DNA from: Dehalococcoidia bacterium
GTDB taxonomy: Bacteria; Chloroflexota; Dehalococcoidia; Lucifugimonadales; Lucifugimonadaceae
DNA length: 64,000 bases
Assembly (NCBI GenBank): GCA_026421185.1
Contig: JAPKCH010000002.1
Coordinates: 1-64,000 of the forward strand
Direction of reading: 5' to 3'
The notes under the pieces are model-generated. The model was not told the origin of the DNA and searched no databases. It saw only the letters and a list, made by a program, of their open reading frames with translations. How positions within the stretch are numbered: position 1 is the first letter of the stretch; each line of letters opens with the position of its first letter. Positions 48,227 through 57,470 of this stretch are shown here, in pieces. A program made the translations under genes and the position numbers.

Positions 48227-49294
48227 TTACCTGTTTGCTTTGATTGGTCGTGTAACGACTTTGGATCTGGAACCGAGCGACCATGGTGGTATGACTGCGC
48301 TCCATGCGCCACCATCGCCTCCGACTACGATTGGAATGGCTGATTCTGGCGAATCTAGGACACTAGTTAGCTGGTCGGCGTTAGCATCGCCCAATTCAGA
48401 TTTGGGGTCTCTCTGCGCGCCACTCGGGAATCCCATAGCGATCCATTCAGAAGCGGGTTTTCGGGCGTTTTCGTAGATGTATTTGCCGACTTGCTCTTTT
48501 TTCCAGCCAGCTGCCGAGAAATGGGAGGCGTGTTCGGGGCAGATGACGAGTACGACCTGCTTTACACCGGGACCCATTGGGTAGAGGCGTTGTGCGAACG
48601 CATCGAGGATTCCTTCTGGGGTGCTAGCTTCGTGCTCACCGAACTGGGTTCCGCTAAGACCAGACATAACTGTGACTGCGCTTTCACCTTCGGTTAATCC
48701 ATGCGTGACGTGGAGAGGGCTCCATTCGTTAGGTAACGCTTCTTCGTTTTCGGCGATGCACCAGCTGTACTTGCCGGGGTGACCGAGGGTTGCTTTATCA
48801 AGCCCGTTGTTGCTTTTGGTGCCGAGAATATTTTGGATTACTAATCTGATTGCTCTGCCGATGGTTGCGTTTGCACGGTGGCCTGGTCCGAACGCTGAAA
48901 CGCCTGAGTTGATCTCAAGATCTTTTGTTATAGGGCCGTTTACGATTAGCATGATCGCTGCGCCCATTGTTGAAACGGTGATTCCGTGGAGGTTGAACTC
49001 GGGCTGAGTTATCGCTTCTATCGCTGCGATAACGACTGGCATATATTCAGGTTTACAGCCTGCCATTACGGCGTTGATGGCTGCTTTTTCGGCTGTGATT
49101 ACTGCGCCTTTGACCGGTTCAATGCCAAGAATATCGTCGGGTACGAGGCTGGCGGCTTCGAGCATGGCTGTTACGGCTTCAGGTGTTGGCGGCACTACGG
49201 GGAGGCCGTCGGACCATCCGTTTTCGAAGTAGGTTTCGATGGCTTCGAGTGCGTCGGACACTTCTATGGAATCTGATGTGAGACGGGGTATCAC
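48227..49294 (-). CDS. Conserved protein upstream of the UGSC selenoprotein, function unknown
   Basis: WSDGLPVVPPTPEAVTAML; 22 nt upstream of the UGSC start, same strand. Confidence 0.75.
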   Translation of the reverse strand: MIPRLTSDSIEVSDALEAIETYFENGWSDGLPVVPPTPEAVTAMLEAASLVPDDILGIEPVKGAVITAEKAAINAVMAGCKPEYMPVVIAAIEAITQPEFNLHGITVSTMGAAIMLIVNGPITKDLEINSGVSAFGPGHRANATIGRAIRLVIQNILGTKSNNGLDKATLGHPGKYSWCIAENEEALPNEWSPLHVTHGLTEGESAVTVMSGLSGTQFGEHEASTPEGILDAFAQRLYPMGPGVKQVVLVICPEHASHFSAAGWKKEQVGKYIYENARKPASEWIAMGFPSGAQRDPKSELGDANADQLTSVLDSPESAIPIVVGGDGGAWSAVIPPWSLGSRSKVVTRPIKANR

Positions 49295-49477
49295 TAGTGA
49301 CTCTTTTTCAGGGTGAGAGAGGTTAGCTGCCGGGATCGATTGGGGCTTTTGGGTGGTTCTGAATCTAGTTCAGAAAGACAGTGTTGGTGAGTGGGCATTT
49401 GGTTGCTGAGTTTGAAAGTAACGTGGTGTTTGCGTTTAGCTCCGAGCGTCATCGAACGACTTGGTAGCGCGTCGCAT

Positions 49478-49520
49478 TTCTCCTTATCCTCTAACTCCTT
49501 TCCATCAAGGAAAGGAGGAC
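49478..49520. repeat. Dispersed palindromic (REP-like) repeat copy
   Basis: TTCTCCTTATCCTCTAACTCCTTTCCATCAAGGAAAGGAGGAC. Confidence 0.6.
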
Positions 49521-49524
49521 ACGG

Positions 49525-49848
49525 CTAGTCGGCGTGGAAGACTTCTAGCCAGATGGTCTGGTTTTTATCGGCGTGGGCGCCATCGGGGAGTTGGAAGAAG
49601 GGCGACATGTCGTCTTGCCACTTCTTGTTTACCTCCTCTTTGGCCATTCCTGATACTGATGCATCGTGTGACTCATCGCATTCAACGTAGCCGAACAGTG
49701 TGCCGTCTTCTCGGAAGAAGATGGTGTAGTTACGCCAGCCGGTGCGAATGAGTGCTTCAGACATTTCAGGCCAGATGTCATCGTGTCGCTGCTTGTACTC
49801 GGCAACCATTTCCGGGTGAATTTTCATTTCGAATCCGACTCGTTGCAT
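49525..49848 (-). CDS. rhaM: L-rhamnose mutarotase
   Basis: MKIHPEMVAEYKQRHDDIWPEMSEALIRTGWRNYTIFFREDGTLFGYVE. Confidence 0.88.
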   Translation of the reverse strand: MQRVGFEMKIHPEMVAEYKQRHDDIWPEMSEALIRTGWRNYTIFFREDGTLFGYVECDESHDASVSGMAKEEVNKKWQDDMSPFFQLPDGAHADKNQTIWLEVFHAD

Positions 49849-49963
49849 GGTGTTTTCCTAGGGATATTCCATTATTAGAGATATTTCAGATGCCGCAGAG
49901 TGTAGGCTATGTTCCCAACTAAATGAAGCGAATTACGTGACTATTTGAGCAGGAGTGTTTCTA

Positions 49964-50308
49964 GTGTCGAAGTCTATTGCACAGGTTTTGGACCTGAAAG
50001 ACGATCCTAAGATTATTGCCGAGTACGAGGAGTACCACCGCAATGTATGGCCTGAGGTGCTTGAGGCGCTCAAGGGTATTGGGATCGAGCGGATGGAGAT
50101 TTTCCGAAGTGGTAATCACCTGTTTATGTACTGCACGGTTCCCGACGATTTCGATCCTCGAAAAGATTTCGAGAGCTACACATCTTCAAAGCGAGCTGAA
50201 GAGTGGAATGATCTGATGACGAAGTATCAGCAGAAGGTTCCACAGGCTTCTGAGGGCGACTGGTGGTGCCCGATGAGCTTGGCGTTCGATTCAGAGTGGC
50301 GTGCTTAG
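49964..50308 (+). CDS. L-rhamnose mutarotase family protein (paralog)
   Basis: DLKDDPKIIAEYEEYHRNVWPEVLEALKGIGIERMEIFRSGNHLFMY. Confidence 0.85.
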   Translation: MSKSIAQVLDLKDDPKIIAEYEEYHRNVWPEVLEALKGIGIERMEIFRSGNHLFMYCTVPDDFDPRKDFESYTSSKRAEEWNDLMTKYQQKVPQASEGDWWCPMSLAFDSEWRA

Positions 50309-50423
50309 CAGGAGAGACTGATAAGCCGTAACTTTGCTTTCTTTGGGCTGATGTTGCCAGCTGGCCAATTGAGTGTGCAGGGGCGTTGGCGTCTTTGATT
50401 AACAGTGGATTTGCGGGAGTGAG

Positions 50424-50828
50424 ATGAAAAATCTCGACCGGGCGTGGGTTTGGGCAATTCTTGCTGCTGGCTGGATGGGTTTGATATACGCACTTTCTGA
50501 TCGCCCAAGCAACGCTTACGAAGGTGCCGACAAAGCGACTTCGTGGCTGCCATTTGCAACGACGATTGCTCACGTTGGTTTGTATTTTGTTCTTAGTGCA
50601 TTCGTATTGCGTCCGTTGGTGTTGCTAAGACCCTCGACGGAAGCACGTATTGCCTACTCGACGGTGTTCGTAGCTCTTGTTTATGGAATACTCGATGAAG
50701 TTCACCAATCGACTGTCGAAGGCAGGGTAAGTGAGGTCGTTGACGTCATTGCAGATGTTTTTGGAGCGGTGCTTGTAGTGGTATTTTGGTTCTTGATCAG
50801 AAGATATAAAGCAAATTCGGGCGAATAA
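50424..50828 (+). CDS. VanZ family membrane protein
   Basis: GLIYALSDRPS...HVGLYFVLSAFVLRP...YGILDEVHQSTVEGRVSEVVDVIADVFGAVL. Confidence 0.88.
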   Translation: MKNLDRAWVWAILAAGWMGLIYALSDRPSNAYEGADKATSWLPFATTIAHVGLYFVLSAFVLRPLVLLRPSTEARIAYSTVFVALVYGILDEVHQSTVEGRVSEVVDVIADVFGAVLVVVFWFLIRRYKANSGE

Positions 50829-50836
50829 TTAGAAAT

Positions 50837-51169
50837 ATGCCAATTAGGGAAGCAGAAGAACTCTGGCCTACGGGTCCGGAAGTTCTAACCACACTCGAAG
50901 AAGCGGTTCAGATGGCCGAGGAAATAGCGGCGCCTCCCGCCGAACGCTGGGTTGCTCGGACTATCAGCGACAAATTGATCCCAAGTTTGTACAACGCCCG
51001 AACGTATCTTGAAGTCGGCAAATTGAATTCGCCTGAAGTTCGGCTGGGAATTATGAACGCACGACTCGAAGCCGGTGAGCTGGCAAATTCAGACTCCCGC
51101 TACGCACCACTCTATTCAAAAATACGAGTACTTGCCGAAGAAGCCGAAATGGCTTCGAAAATGAGCTAG
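50837..51169 (+). CDS. Hypothetical protein
   Basis: 110-aa ORF tightly spaced between VanZ and ybeY genes. Confidence 0.6.
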   Translation: MPIREAEELWPTGPEVLTTLEEAVQMAEEIAAPPAERWVARTISDKLIPSLYNARTYLEVGKLNSPEVRLGIMNARLEAGELANSDSRYAPLYSKIRVLAEEAEMASKMS

Positions 51170-51225
51170 GCATATGTGCCGTCGAGGCTCGAATTTACTT
51201 TCGACCATGCTAGGATGGGGGCACT

Positions 51226-51771
51226 TTGAAAGCCCCAAACGAAACCGACTCATATTTATCAGAAGACGGCCGTATTGAGGTCGTTTTCGATCTGGAAAAT
51301 CTTCCCGATTCTGATATTGCGCTTGTTATAAAAGCCGCTGTGGCGGGTCTTGATTCCGAGCAGTTCGATGGTCCGGATCACATCACAGTTATGCTCACTG
51401 GGGACGAGCGAATCAGAAATCTGAATCGGGATTTCAAGGGCGAGGACGAGATCACTGACGTGCTTTCGTTCAACGTGGATGAACCGAGTGGCGATTCAGG
51501 CGATGAAGAGTGGCCTGAATTTGCCAGTGAATCAAGTGAATACGAATTTTCTGTAGAAGTTGAATCGGATCGACTTGGCGATATTGCGATATCGCTTCCT
51601 CAGGTAGTTAGACAGGCTGCTGAGAACTGTAAAGCGGCGGATCGCGAGCTTGCGATGCTTACGATTCACGGTGTGCTTCACTTGCTCGGTTACGATCATG
51701 CCGAGCCTGACGAAGAGAAGGTTATGTTCGGCAAGACTGACGTTGTTTTGGCTGAGATTTTCGGGGACTAG
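51226..51771 (+). CDS. ybeY: Endoribonuclease YbeY
   Basis: HGVLHLLGYDHAEPDEEKVMF metal-binding motif (HGxxHLxGYDH). Confidence 0.95.
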   Translation: MKAPNETDSYLSEDGRIEVVFDLENLPDSDIALVIKAAVAGLDSEQFDGPDHITVMLTGDERIRNLNRDFKGEDEITDVLSFNVDEPSGDSGDEEWPEFASESSEYEFSVEVESDRLGDIAISLPQVVRQAAENCKAADRELAMLTIHGVLHLLGYDHAEPDEEKVMFGKTDVVLAEIFGD

Positions 51772-51812
51772 AGCCTCGTTATCTATTTAGATTTGGTAAG
51801 ACTGGTTCTGAC

Positions 51813-53486
51813 GTGACAAATAGCCAGGTTTTTTATAGGAAATGGCGCCCTACCCGTTTTGACGAGGTAGCCGGGCAGCAGCACGTCACCAATACTCTCA
51901 AACGGGCGATTCTTACCGACCGTGTTTCGCACGCATATTTATTCACGGGACCACGTGGTGTCGGCAAAACATCTACCGCTCGCATTCTCGCCAAAGCACT
52001 GAACTCTGAGCGATCCGAAGATGGTGAGCCAATAGCCGATTCAGAAGTTTCAGTGGCTATCGATGAAGGCCGTTACATGGATCTCATCGAGATCGATGGA
52101 GCTTCGAATCGCGGCATCAACGATATTCGTGACCTACGAGAAAACGTCCAGTTCCGACCCGTCGAGGGCAAATACAAGGTGTACATCATCGACGAGGTGC
52201 ACATGCTCACAACTCCAGCGTTCAACGCATTGTTGAAGACGCTGGAAGAGCCTCCTCCCGGAATCGTGATGATTCTGGCAACAACTGAAGCTTCGGCTTT
52301 GCCAGCGACGATTATTAGTCGTTGCCAGAGATTTGATTTCAAACGACTCTCGAACGACGACGTTATTGAACGATTGATCGAGGTCTGTGAAGCCGAAGAG
52401 ATCGAAGCAGAGCCTGCTGTACTCGAGATGATAGCCCGAACGGCTTGGGGCTCGTTGCGTGACGCCGAAAATCTGCTTGAACAGCTATTTATTTCTTATG
52501 GCCAGTCGGGCGAAGACGGTCAGCCTTCTGAGATAACAGAGGGGCAGGCAAGAGAGCTGCTTGGACTTGGCGATACTGCTACCAGCACCGAACTTGCCTC
52601 GGCATTGCTTGCAAAAGACGCAGCACAGGCGTTGACGGTGATAAATCGTGAGGCGCAACGAGGTGCAGATCTTCGGGCGTTGCGAACGGGCGCAGTTGAT
52701 GCGTTGCGGGTTGCGTTGCTGATGAAGGCAGGTGTTGAAGATTCAATAACTCAAGGTTCCGAGTTTGCTGAAACGATGGCGGCGGCGGCACGTCCAGCTC
52801 GGCTCAACCAGATTTTGCACATACTTACGGCGTTGGGGCAGGCCGACATGAAGGTCAACTCTTCATCGCCACTTCCTCTTGAATTGGCTGTTTTGAAGGC
52901 GACTACTAAGCCTGTTTCTGCGGCGATGGCTCCTTCGGCACCGACAGCTTCAGGTGCGACTCCTTCTAGGGCTGCTGCTACTCCTCGGCAGGGTTTTCAG
53001 AAGTCTTCTACCGGTGACGATGAGGAGAAGGCACCTGCGCCACGTCGTGATCGCACTCCTGTTGAGCAGCAGTGGGACAAGGTGATGTGGGCGATGCGCC
53101 GTACGAAGAACCGCAAATATGTTGTTGGCCCGATTCTTCGTAATGTTGAAACGCCCGAACCGGATGACGGCAAGATTGCCCTCCGCTTCAAGAGCAACGC
53201 TTTGAAGAACAACTTCATGGAGGAAATGCAGGATCAGCGGTCAAGAGATGCGCTGAAGGCTGCTATAACCGAAGCGTACGGCTCGGAGCTTGAGTTGCAG
53301 GTAATTTCGCCTCATGAGGCGGCCGAGGAAGCGAAGTCTAACGCAACCGCTACAGGCGGCAGTCGACAGCCGATTACTGATGCGCAGGAGAGTGCTATGG
53401 TGCGCGCTGCGATGGCGATGGGCGCAACGGTGGTTTCCGAGGAGCCGACGTCGGGCGATGGCGGGGATGACGGTTCGCAGGGCTGA
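51813..53486 (+). CDS. dnaX: DNA polymerase III subunit gamma/tau, zinc-module cysteines absent
   Basis: YRKWRPTRFDEVAGQQHV, FTGPRGVGKTSTARILAKALN, IIDEVHMLTTPAFNALLKTLEEPP. Confidence 0.96.
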   Translation: MTNSQVFYRKWRPTRFDEVAGQQHVTNTLKRAILTDRVSHAYLFTGPRGVGKTSTARILAKALNSERSEDGEPIADSEVSVAIDEGRYMDLIEIDGASNRGINDIRDLRENVQFRPVEGKYKVYIIDEVHMLTTPAFNALLKTLEEPPPGIVMILATTEASALPATIISRCQRFDFKRLSNDDVIERLIEVCEAEEIEAEPAVLEMIARTAWGSLRDAENLLEQLFISYGQSGEDGQPSEITEGQARELLGLGDTATSTELASALLAKDAAQALTVINREAQRGADLRALRTGAVDALRVALLMKAGVEDSITQGSEFAETMAAAARPARLNQILHILTALGQADMKVNSSSPLPLELAVLKATTKPVSAAMAPSAPTASGATPSRAAATPRQGFQKSSTGDDEEKAPAPRRDRTPVEQQWDKVMWAMRRTKNRKYVVGPILRNVETPEPDDGKIALRFKSNALKNNFMEEMQDQRSRDALKAAITEAYGSELELQVISPHEAAEEAKSNATATGGSRQPITDAQESAMVRAAMAMGATVVSEEPTSGDGGDDGSQG

Positions 53487-53554
53487 TGTTGTAAGTGCCC
53501 CTGATCCTCTTAGGCGTGGGTGTCTGCAGTTGATGGGTGTTGGCGACGGGTGCG

Positions 53555-53600
53555 TTCCCCCTCAACCCAGCCTTCTCGCTTAGGGAGAAGGAATTAGTGA
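53555..53600. repeat. Dispersed palindromic (REP-like) repeat copy
   Basis: TTCCCCCTCAACCCAGCCTTCTCGCTTAGGGAGAAGGAATTAGTGA. Confidence 0.7.
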
Positions 53601-53803
53601 ATGAGCGGCAAGTGATATCGTCGTAAAGCGAGATCGGCGTAAGGATCAATTCACTCTAGTCTGGTTTCTTGATTTCTCGTAGTGGCTGGTAACGACGTAT
53701 GATTGTCGGATTCAAAAAATTTTGTCTTGGTATTGTCGATTTTTAGATGGATCGATGCTGGGGCTTGTGTAGATATTTCGGTTAGTGATCTGGATTCAAT
53801 TCG

Positions 53804-54112
53804 ATGATGAACAAGAACATGCTCAAGCAGGCGCAGCAGATGCAGGCTCGACTTGCCGCTGTGCAGGACGAAATCGCTGTAGCCCGAACTGAAGCTTCGG
53901 TTGGCGGGGGAATGATTAGCGTTTCCGTTATTGGTGGCTCGAAAGTGGAGTCGATCACTATCGACCCTGAAGTTGTAGACCCTGAAGACGTTGAAATGCT
54001 GCAGGACTTGATTCTTGCTGCTGTCAACGAAGCGATGGACACAGCTCAGAAGCTGGCTTCCGACAAGATGGGCGCCATCACTGGCGGAATGAACATTCCT
54101 GGCCTGATGTAG
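53804..54112 (+). CDS. ybaB: YbaB/EbfC nucleoid-associated protein
   Basis: MNKNMLKQAQQMQARLAAVQDEIA...PEVVDPEDVEMLQDLILAAVNEAM. Confidence 0.95.
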   Translation: MMNKNMLKQAQQMQARLAAVQDEIAVARTEASVGGGMISVSVIGGSKVESITIDPEVVDPEDVEMLQDLILAAVNEAMDTAQKLASDKMGAITGGMNIPGLM

Positions 54113-54153
54113 TCCGGGTTCTTACCGATACCCAACTAGCCTGAAAAGAACGC

Positions 54154-54798
54154 ATGGCCAATTCCGAAATTGCACCTTCCGCTGCGCCGCCGGTTGCCCG
54201 ATTAATCGAGGCATTTCACCGGTTGCCCGGAATTGGGCCTAAAAGCGCACAGCGCCTTACTTATCACTTGATTCGTATGCCTCAAGACGAGGCGGAAGAG
54301 TTCGCTGCCGCAATTCTTGGCGTGAAAGAACGAGTTGTTTTGTGCGAGACATGCGCGAACATTGCCGAAGCGGCTGAGTGCGTTATTTGTGGCGACTTAC
54401 AGCGTGACAATTCACGTATTTGTGTTGTCGAAGAGCCGTTGGACGTTGTCGCTGTTGAGCGAGCACGAGTTTATTCAGGTAAATACCACGTGCTTCATGG
54501 CGTTATTTCACCAGTGAATGGTATCGGCCCGAACGATTTGAAATTGCGCGAATTGCTGGAGCGTCTTCGAGACGGCAAAGTCAAAGAAGTGATCGTTGCT
54601 ACGAACCCGAATCTCGAGGGCGAAGCAACTGCGATGTACATTCAACAGTTGATTGGCCCGCTTGGCGTTTCAGTTACACGTCTTGCTCGTGGCTTACCGA
54701 GCGGGTCGGACATTGAATATGCCGACGATTCAACACTTGCTCACGCTCTGGAAAGTCGATCCGAGATTCCTTCTCCGCAGACTGACGCCTCTTCGTAG
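54154..54798 (+). CDS. recR: Recombination protein RecR
   Basis: FHRLPGIGPKSAQRLTYHL, CETCANIAEAAECVIC, CVVEEPLDVVAVE. Confidence 0.97.
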   Translation: MANSEIAPSAAPPVARLIEAFHRLPGIGPKSAQRLTYHLIRMPQDEAEEFAAAILGVKERVVLCETCANIAEAAECVICGDLQRDNSRICVVEEPLDVVAVERARVYSGKYHVLHGVISPVNGIGPNDLKLRELLERLRDGKVKEVIVATNPNLEGEATAMYIQQLIGPLGVSVTRLARGLPSGSDIEYADDSTLAHALESRSEIPSPQTDASS

Positions 54799-55032
54799 GT
54801 GTTCGAGTAGTGTCTAGCTACACGGTAGCGAGATCGGTCATTTTCCGATTGGCCTTGTAATTGTCTACACGGTTTCAGTAGTAGTTGGCGTTCGCGCGCA
54901 GTTTGCTACACGGTAGCGGCGTACCGTTATCCGTGTAGGTTTTGCGGGCTGGGTACTGGGTTTGGCTTTCTATCTCTACGCCTGGGACAGATTATTAGTG
55001 TTGGCTGCCTGTGGATGTTGGCAATTGGGTCG

Positions 55033-55078
55033 TTCCCCCTCAAACTAGCCTTCTCACTTAGGTAGAAGGAATAAGGGA
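55033..55078. repeat. Dispersed palindromic (REP-like) repeat copy
   Basis: TTCCCCCTCAAACTAGCCTTCTCACTTAGGTAGAAGGAATAAGGGA. Confidence 0.7.
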
Positions 55079-55264
55079 TGCTTCGCAGGGTCGTGGTGGT
55101 TGCTCGTGTGTTCGCTGAGGCCAACGTTGAGATCTCTCCGCTTTAGTCGTGTGCTTGGTGATGATTCGGGAACACGGTGGCGTGATCGCTGGTTCGCGTT
55201 TACTGTGTAGGCGATGACTTGAGCTAGTTGGATCTGCTCTCAGCGTATCGTCGTAATTTGATTC

Positions 55265-56374
55265 ATGACCTTCGTTCGTAATATCAGCGCTCGCACTTTG
55301 AGCGCACTACTGCTGCTAGTGCTTAGCGCTACGTTGTTCGCTGCATGCGTAACGGAACCGCTGCCGGCTTCAGGTCGTCCAGCTTTTCCAGATGCTACGT
55401 TCGTTTCGGTCGACGTTACGCCCGCCCCTATCTCGCCAACTGCCACACCATGGCCTGCTGTTGCCGATAACGATGTGAGGATGCTGCCTGAGGGGCTTGA
55501 TCCTGAGTTTTACTCTGAAGCAGATCCTAGTGAAGTAGTTGTCTTGTGGGAGAAGTTTCTTTCAGGCACGACCTTCGCGGTCACCTCAGGTCGATTTTAC
55601 TTCCGTAATAGAACTCCGTTCGAGGGCGATATTCACTTGTGCCCCGGTGGAACTGGATATCTTGCTGGTAGCCCTGAGGGAGCGCTTAAATGGATGGTAA
55701 ATACTTCGGCTGGTTACTGGTACGAGGTGACTTTGACTCACGAGATTCCGTTTACAGGTCGAGATGTTACGTTTGCGATAGGCGTGAACGATGGCATGCC
55801 GGTTCGATCGGGCAACACTACCCCATTGGAATTCCGTGCTAGCGACCAATGTGCATTGGCCGATGTGGGTATTCAGTACGCGTTCACGGATGAAGAACGG
55901 AAACTTTCAGAACGAGTGGAGATCGTAGTGGTGGAGATCGAAGAAATACCGTGGGTTGACGGTACTCGAGAGTTCCCTGAGCAGATCACTATCGAGGGAT
56001 CGGCAGGACTCGATCAGGAAGCGGGGCTCGATTACTGGAAAGCGTATTTATCAAACGGTGTAGTCGAAGCAGTGGCGTTCAACTACGGTACCTTCGCGGT
56101 TACACAGGCGTTCACAGGTTCGCTGCATTTGTGTGGCGAACGGGTCGCTGTTCTCGATGGTGAGCCTTCTGGGGTTGGGGAATGGGCGGTTCAATCGACG
56201 GGATCGAAACCGTACGACGCGAAGATTATTTTTACTTTGCCAGGTGATTCCACGTTCAGAACCATCGTTCTAGGCGTTGACGATGTGAAGCCAATACGAA
56301 TGGGCCGGAGCGAAGATACGGGGCTGATTAGTGCGACGCCTCTCGTTCTGAGTAAATCGACTGAGTGCGGGTAG
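55265..56374 (+). CDS. Putative lipoprotein, unknown function
   Basis: Signal LLLLVLSATLFAACV lipobox; 369 aa. Confidence 0.75.
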   Translation: MTFVRNISARTLSALLLLVLSATLFAACVTEPLPASGRPAFPDATFVSVDVTPAPISPTATPWPAVADNDVRMLPEGLDPEFYSEADPSEVVVLWEKFLSGTTFAVTSGRFYFRNRTPFEGDIHLCPGGTGYLAGSPEGALKWMVNTSAGYWYEVTLTHEIPFTGRDVTFAIGVNDGMPVRSGNTTPLEFRASDQCALADVGIQYAFTDEERKLSERVEIVVVEIEEIPWVDGTREFPEQITIEGSAGLDQEAGLDYWKAYLSNGVVEAVAFNYGTFAVTQAFTGSLHLCGERVAVLDGEPSGVGEWAVQSTGSKPYDAKIIFTLPGDSTFRTIVLGVDDVKPIRMGRSEDTGLISATPLVLSKSTECG

Positions 56375-56479
56375 TTGGACTCCATTTAGTGGCTTGGACA
56401 TCTAAGGTCTATGGCCTTGGTTCAACAAAAATCACAAAGGTAAGTCGTGGGTATGATTGGCAGCTATGATTAGCGCACG

Positions 56480-57301
56480 ATGACTTCAAAGCGGCGGCCG
56501 GTTACATATACGACTGATGGCGTGGTTGTTCGCACGAGTAATTTAGGCGAGGCGGATCGGATCATCACTTTGGTGACGCCGATTCATGGAGTTGTTCGTG
56601 GCGTTGCCAAGGCGGCTCGTAAGCCTGGTTCCAAGCTTGGCGGTCATCTTGATTTGCTGAAGCATGTAAGCGTGTCGATTCGAGAGACCAGAACACTCCA
56701 TGGTTTGAGCCAGGCAGCAACCGTGAACGGGTTTAGAGGCCTGAGAAACGATCTCGATAAATTTTCACGAGCTTCGTATGTTTCTGAAATGGCGGAACGA
56801 TTCTCAGTTGAAAACGGAGCCAACCAGCCACTATTCAGATTGCTGATAGCCGTGCTGGCATCGCTTGAAACGACTGATAATCCTGAAATGGCGATTCATT
56901 TCTTCGAGATGAGGTTGCTTCAGTTGAGCGGGTTTGCTCCTGAGCTTTCAAAGTGCGTTGAAACAGGCGTTGTGCTGGAGCCTGCGAATCATTTGTATTC
57001 GGCTGATCGCGGAGGGCTTGTGAACAACGAGTCACGACCTGTTGGCGAATCGGCGCTACTGCCAGCGGGCTTGAACACGATCAAGTTGTTGCGATTTCTA
57101 TCGAAGACAGATATTCAGCAGGCCGGCGTAATGAAGCCGAGCGAAGGCGAGAACAGACAGCTTTCTCGTATTCTGCGAGCGCAGATTCATCATGTTTTAG
57201 ATCGCGGATTACGTTCTGAGGCATTCATGGACGAAGTGCGCAGTCGCCCATCTCACAATAGTGAAGCGATAGCGCCAGATAATTCGGTTTCGATCGAGTG
57301 A
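56480..57301 (+). CDS. recO: DNA repair protein RecO
   Basis: TTDGVVVRTSNLGEADRIITLVTPIHGVVRGVAKAARKPGSKLGGHLDLL. Confidence 0.93.
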   Translation: MTSKRRPVTYTTDGVVVRTSNLGEADRIITLVTPIHGVVRGVAKAARKPGSKLGGHLDLLKHVSVSIRETRTLHGLSQAATVNGFRGLRNDLDKFSRASYVSEMAERFSVENGANQPLFRLLIAVLASLETTDNPEMAIHFFEMRLLQLSGFAPELSKCVETGVVLEPANHLYSADRGGLVNNESRPVGESALLPAGLNTIKLLRFLSKTDIQQAGVMKPSEGENRQLSRILRAQIHHVLDRGLRSEAFMDEVRSRPSHNSEAIAPDNSVSIE

Positions 57302-57470
57302 CTTAGGGTGTGACATTCATCGCAAAGAATTTGCACTGGATTGTTACACTCGGTTGAACTTATCCCTTACTTGCGGCTTGTCGCAGGATGGAAGTGGGCG
57401 TAACGCTCACATTTCGTTCAACATCTACAAATAATTACCTGTTCTTGAACGTGCCATTGGCACCTAAAAT

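Noticed and set aside
47899-48315. 138-aa ORF as an independent protein
   Set aside because: It is the N-terminal part of the TGA-containing UGSC gene; the extension upstream of ATG 48204 overlaps the neighbouring gene and lacks an RBS
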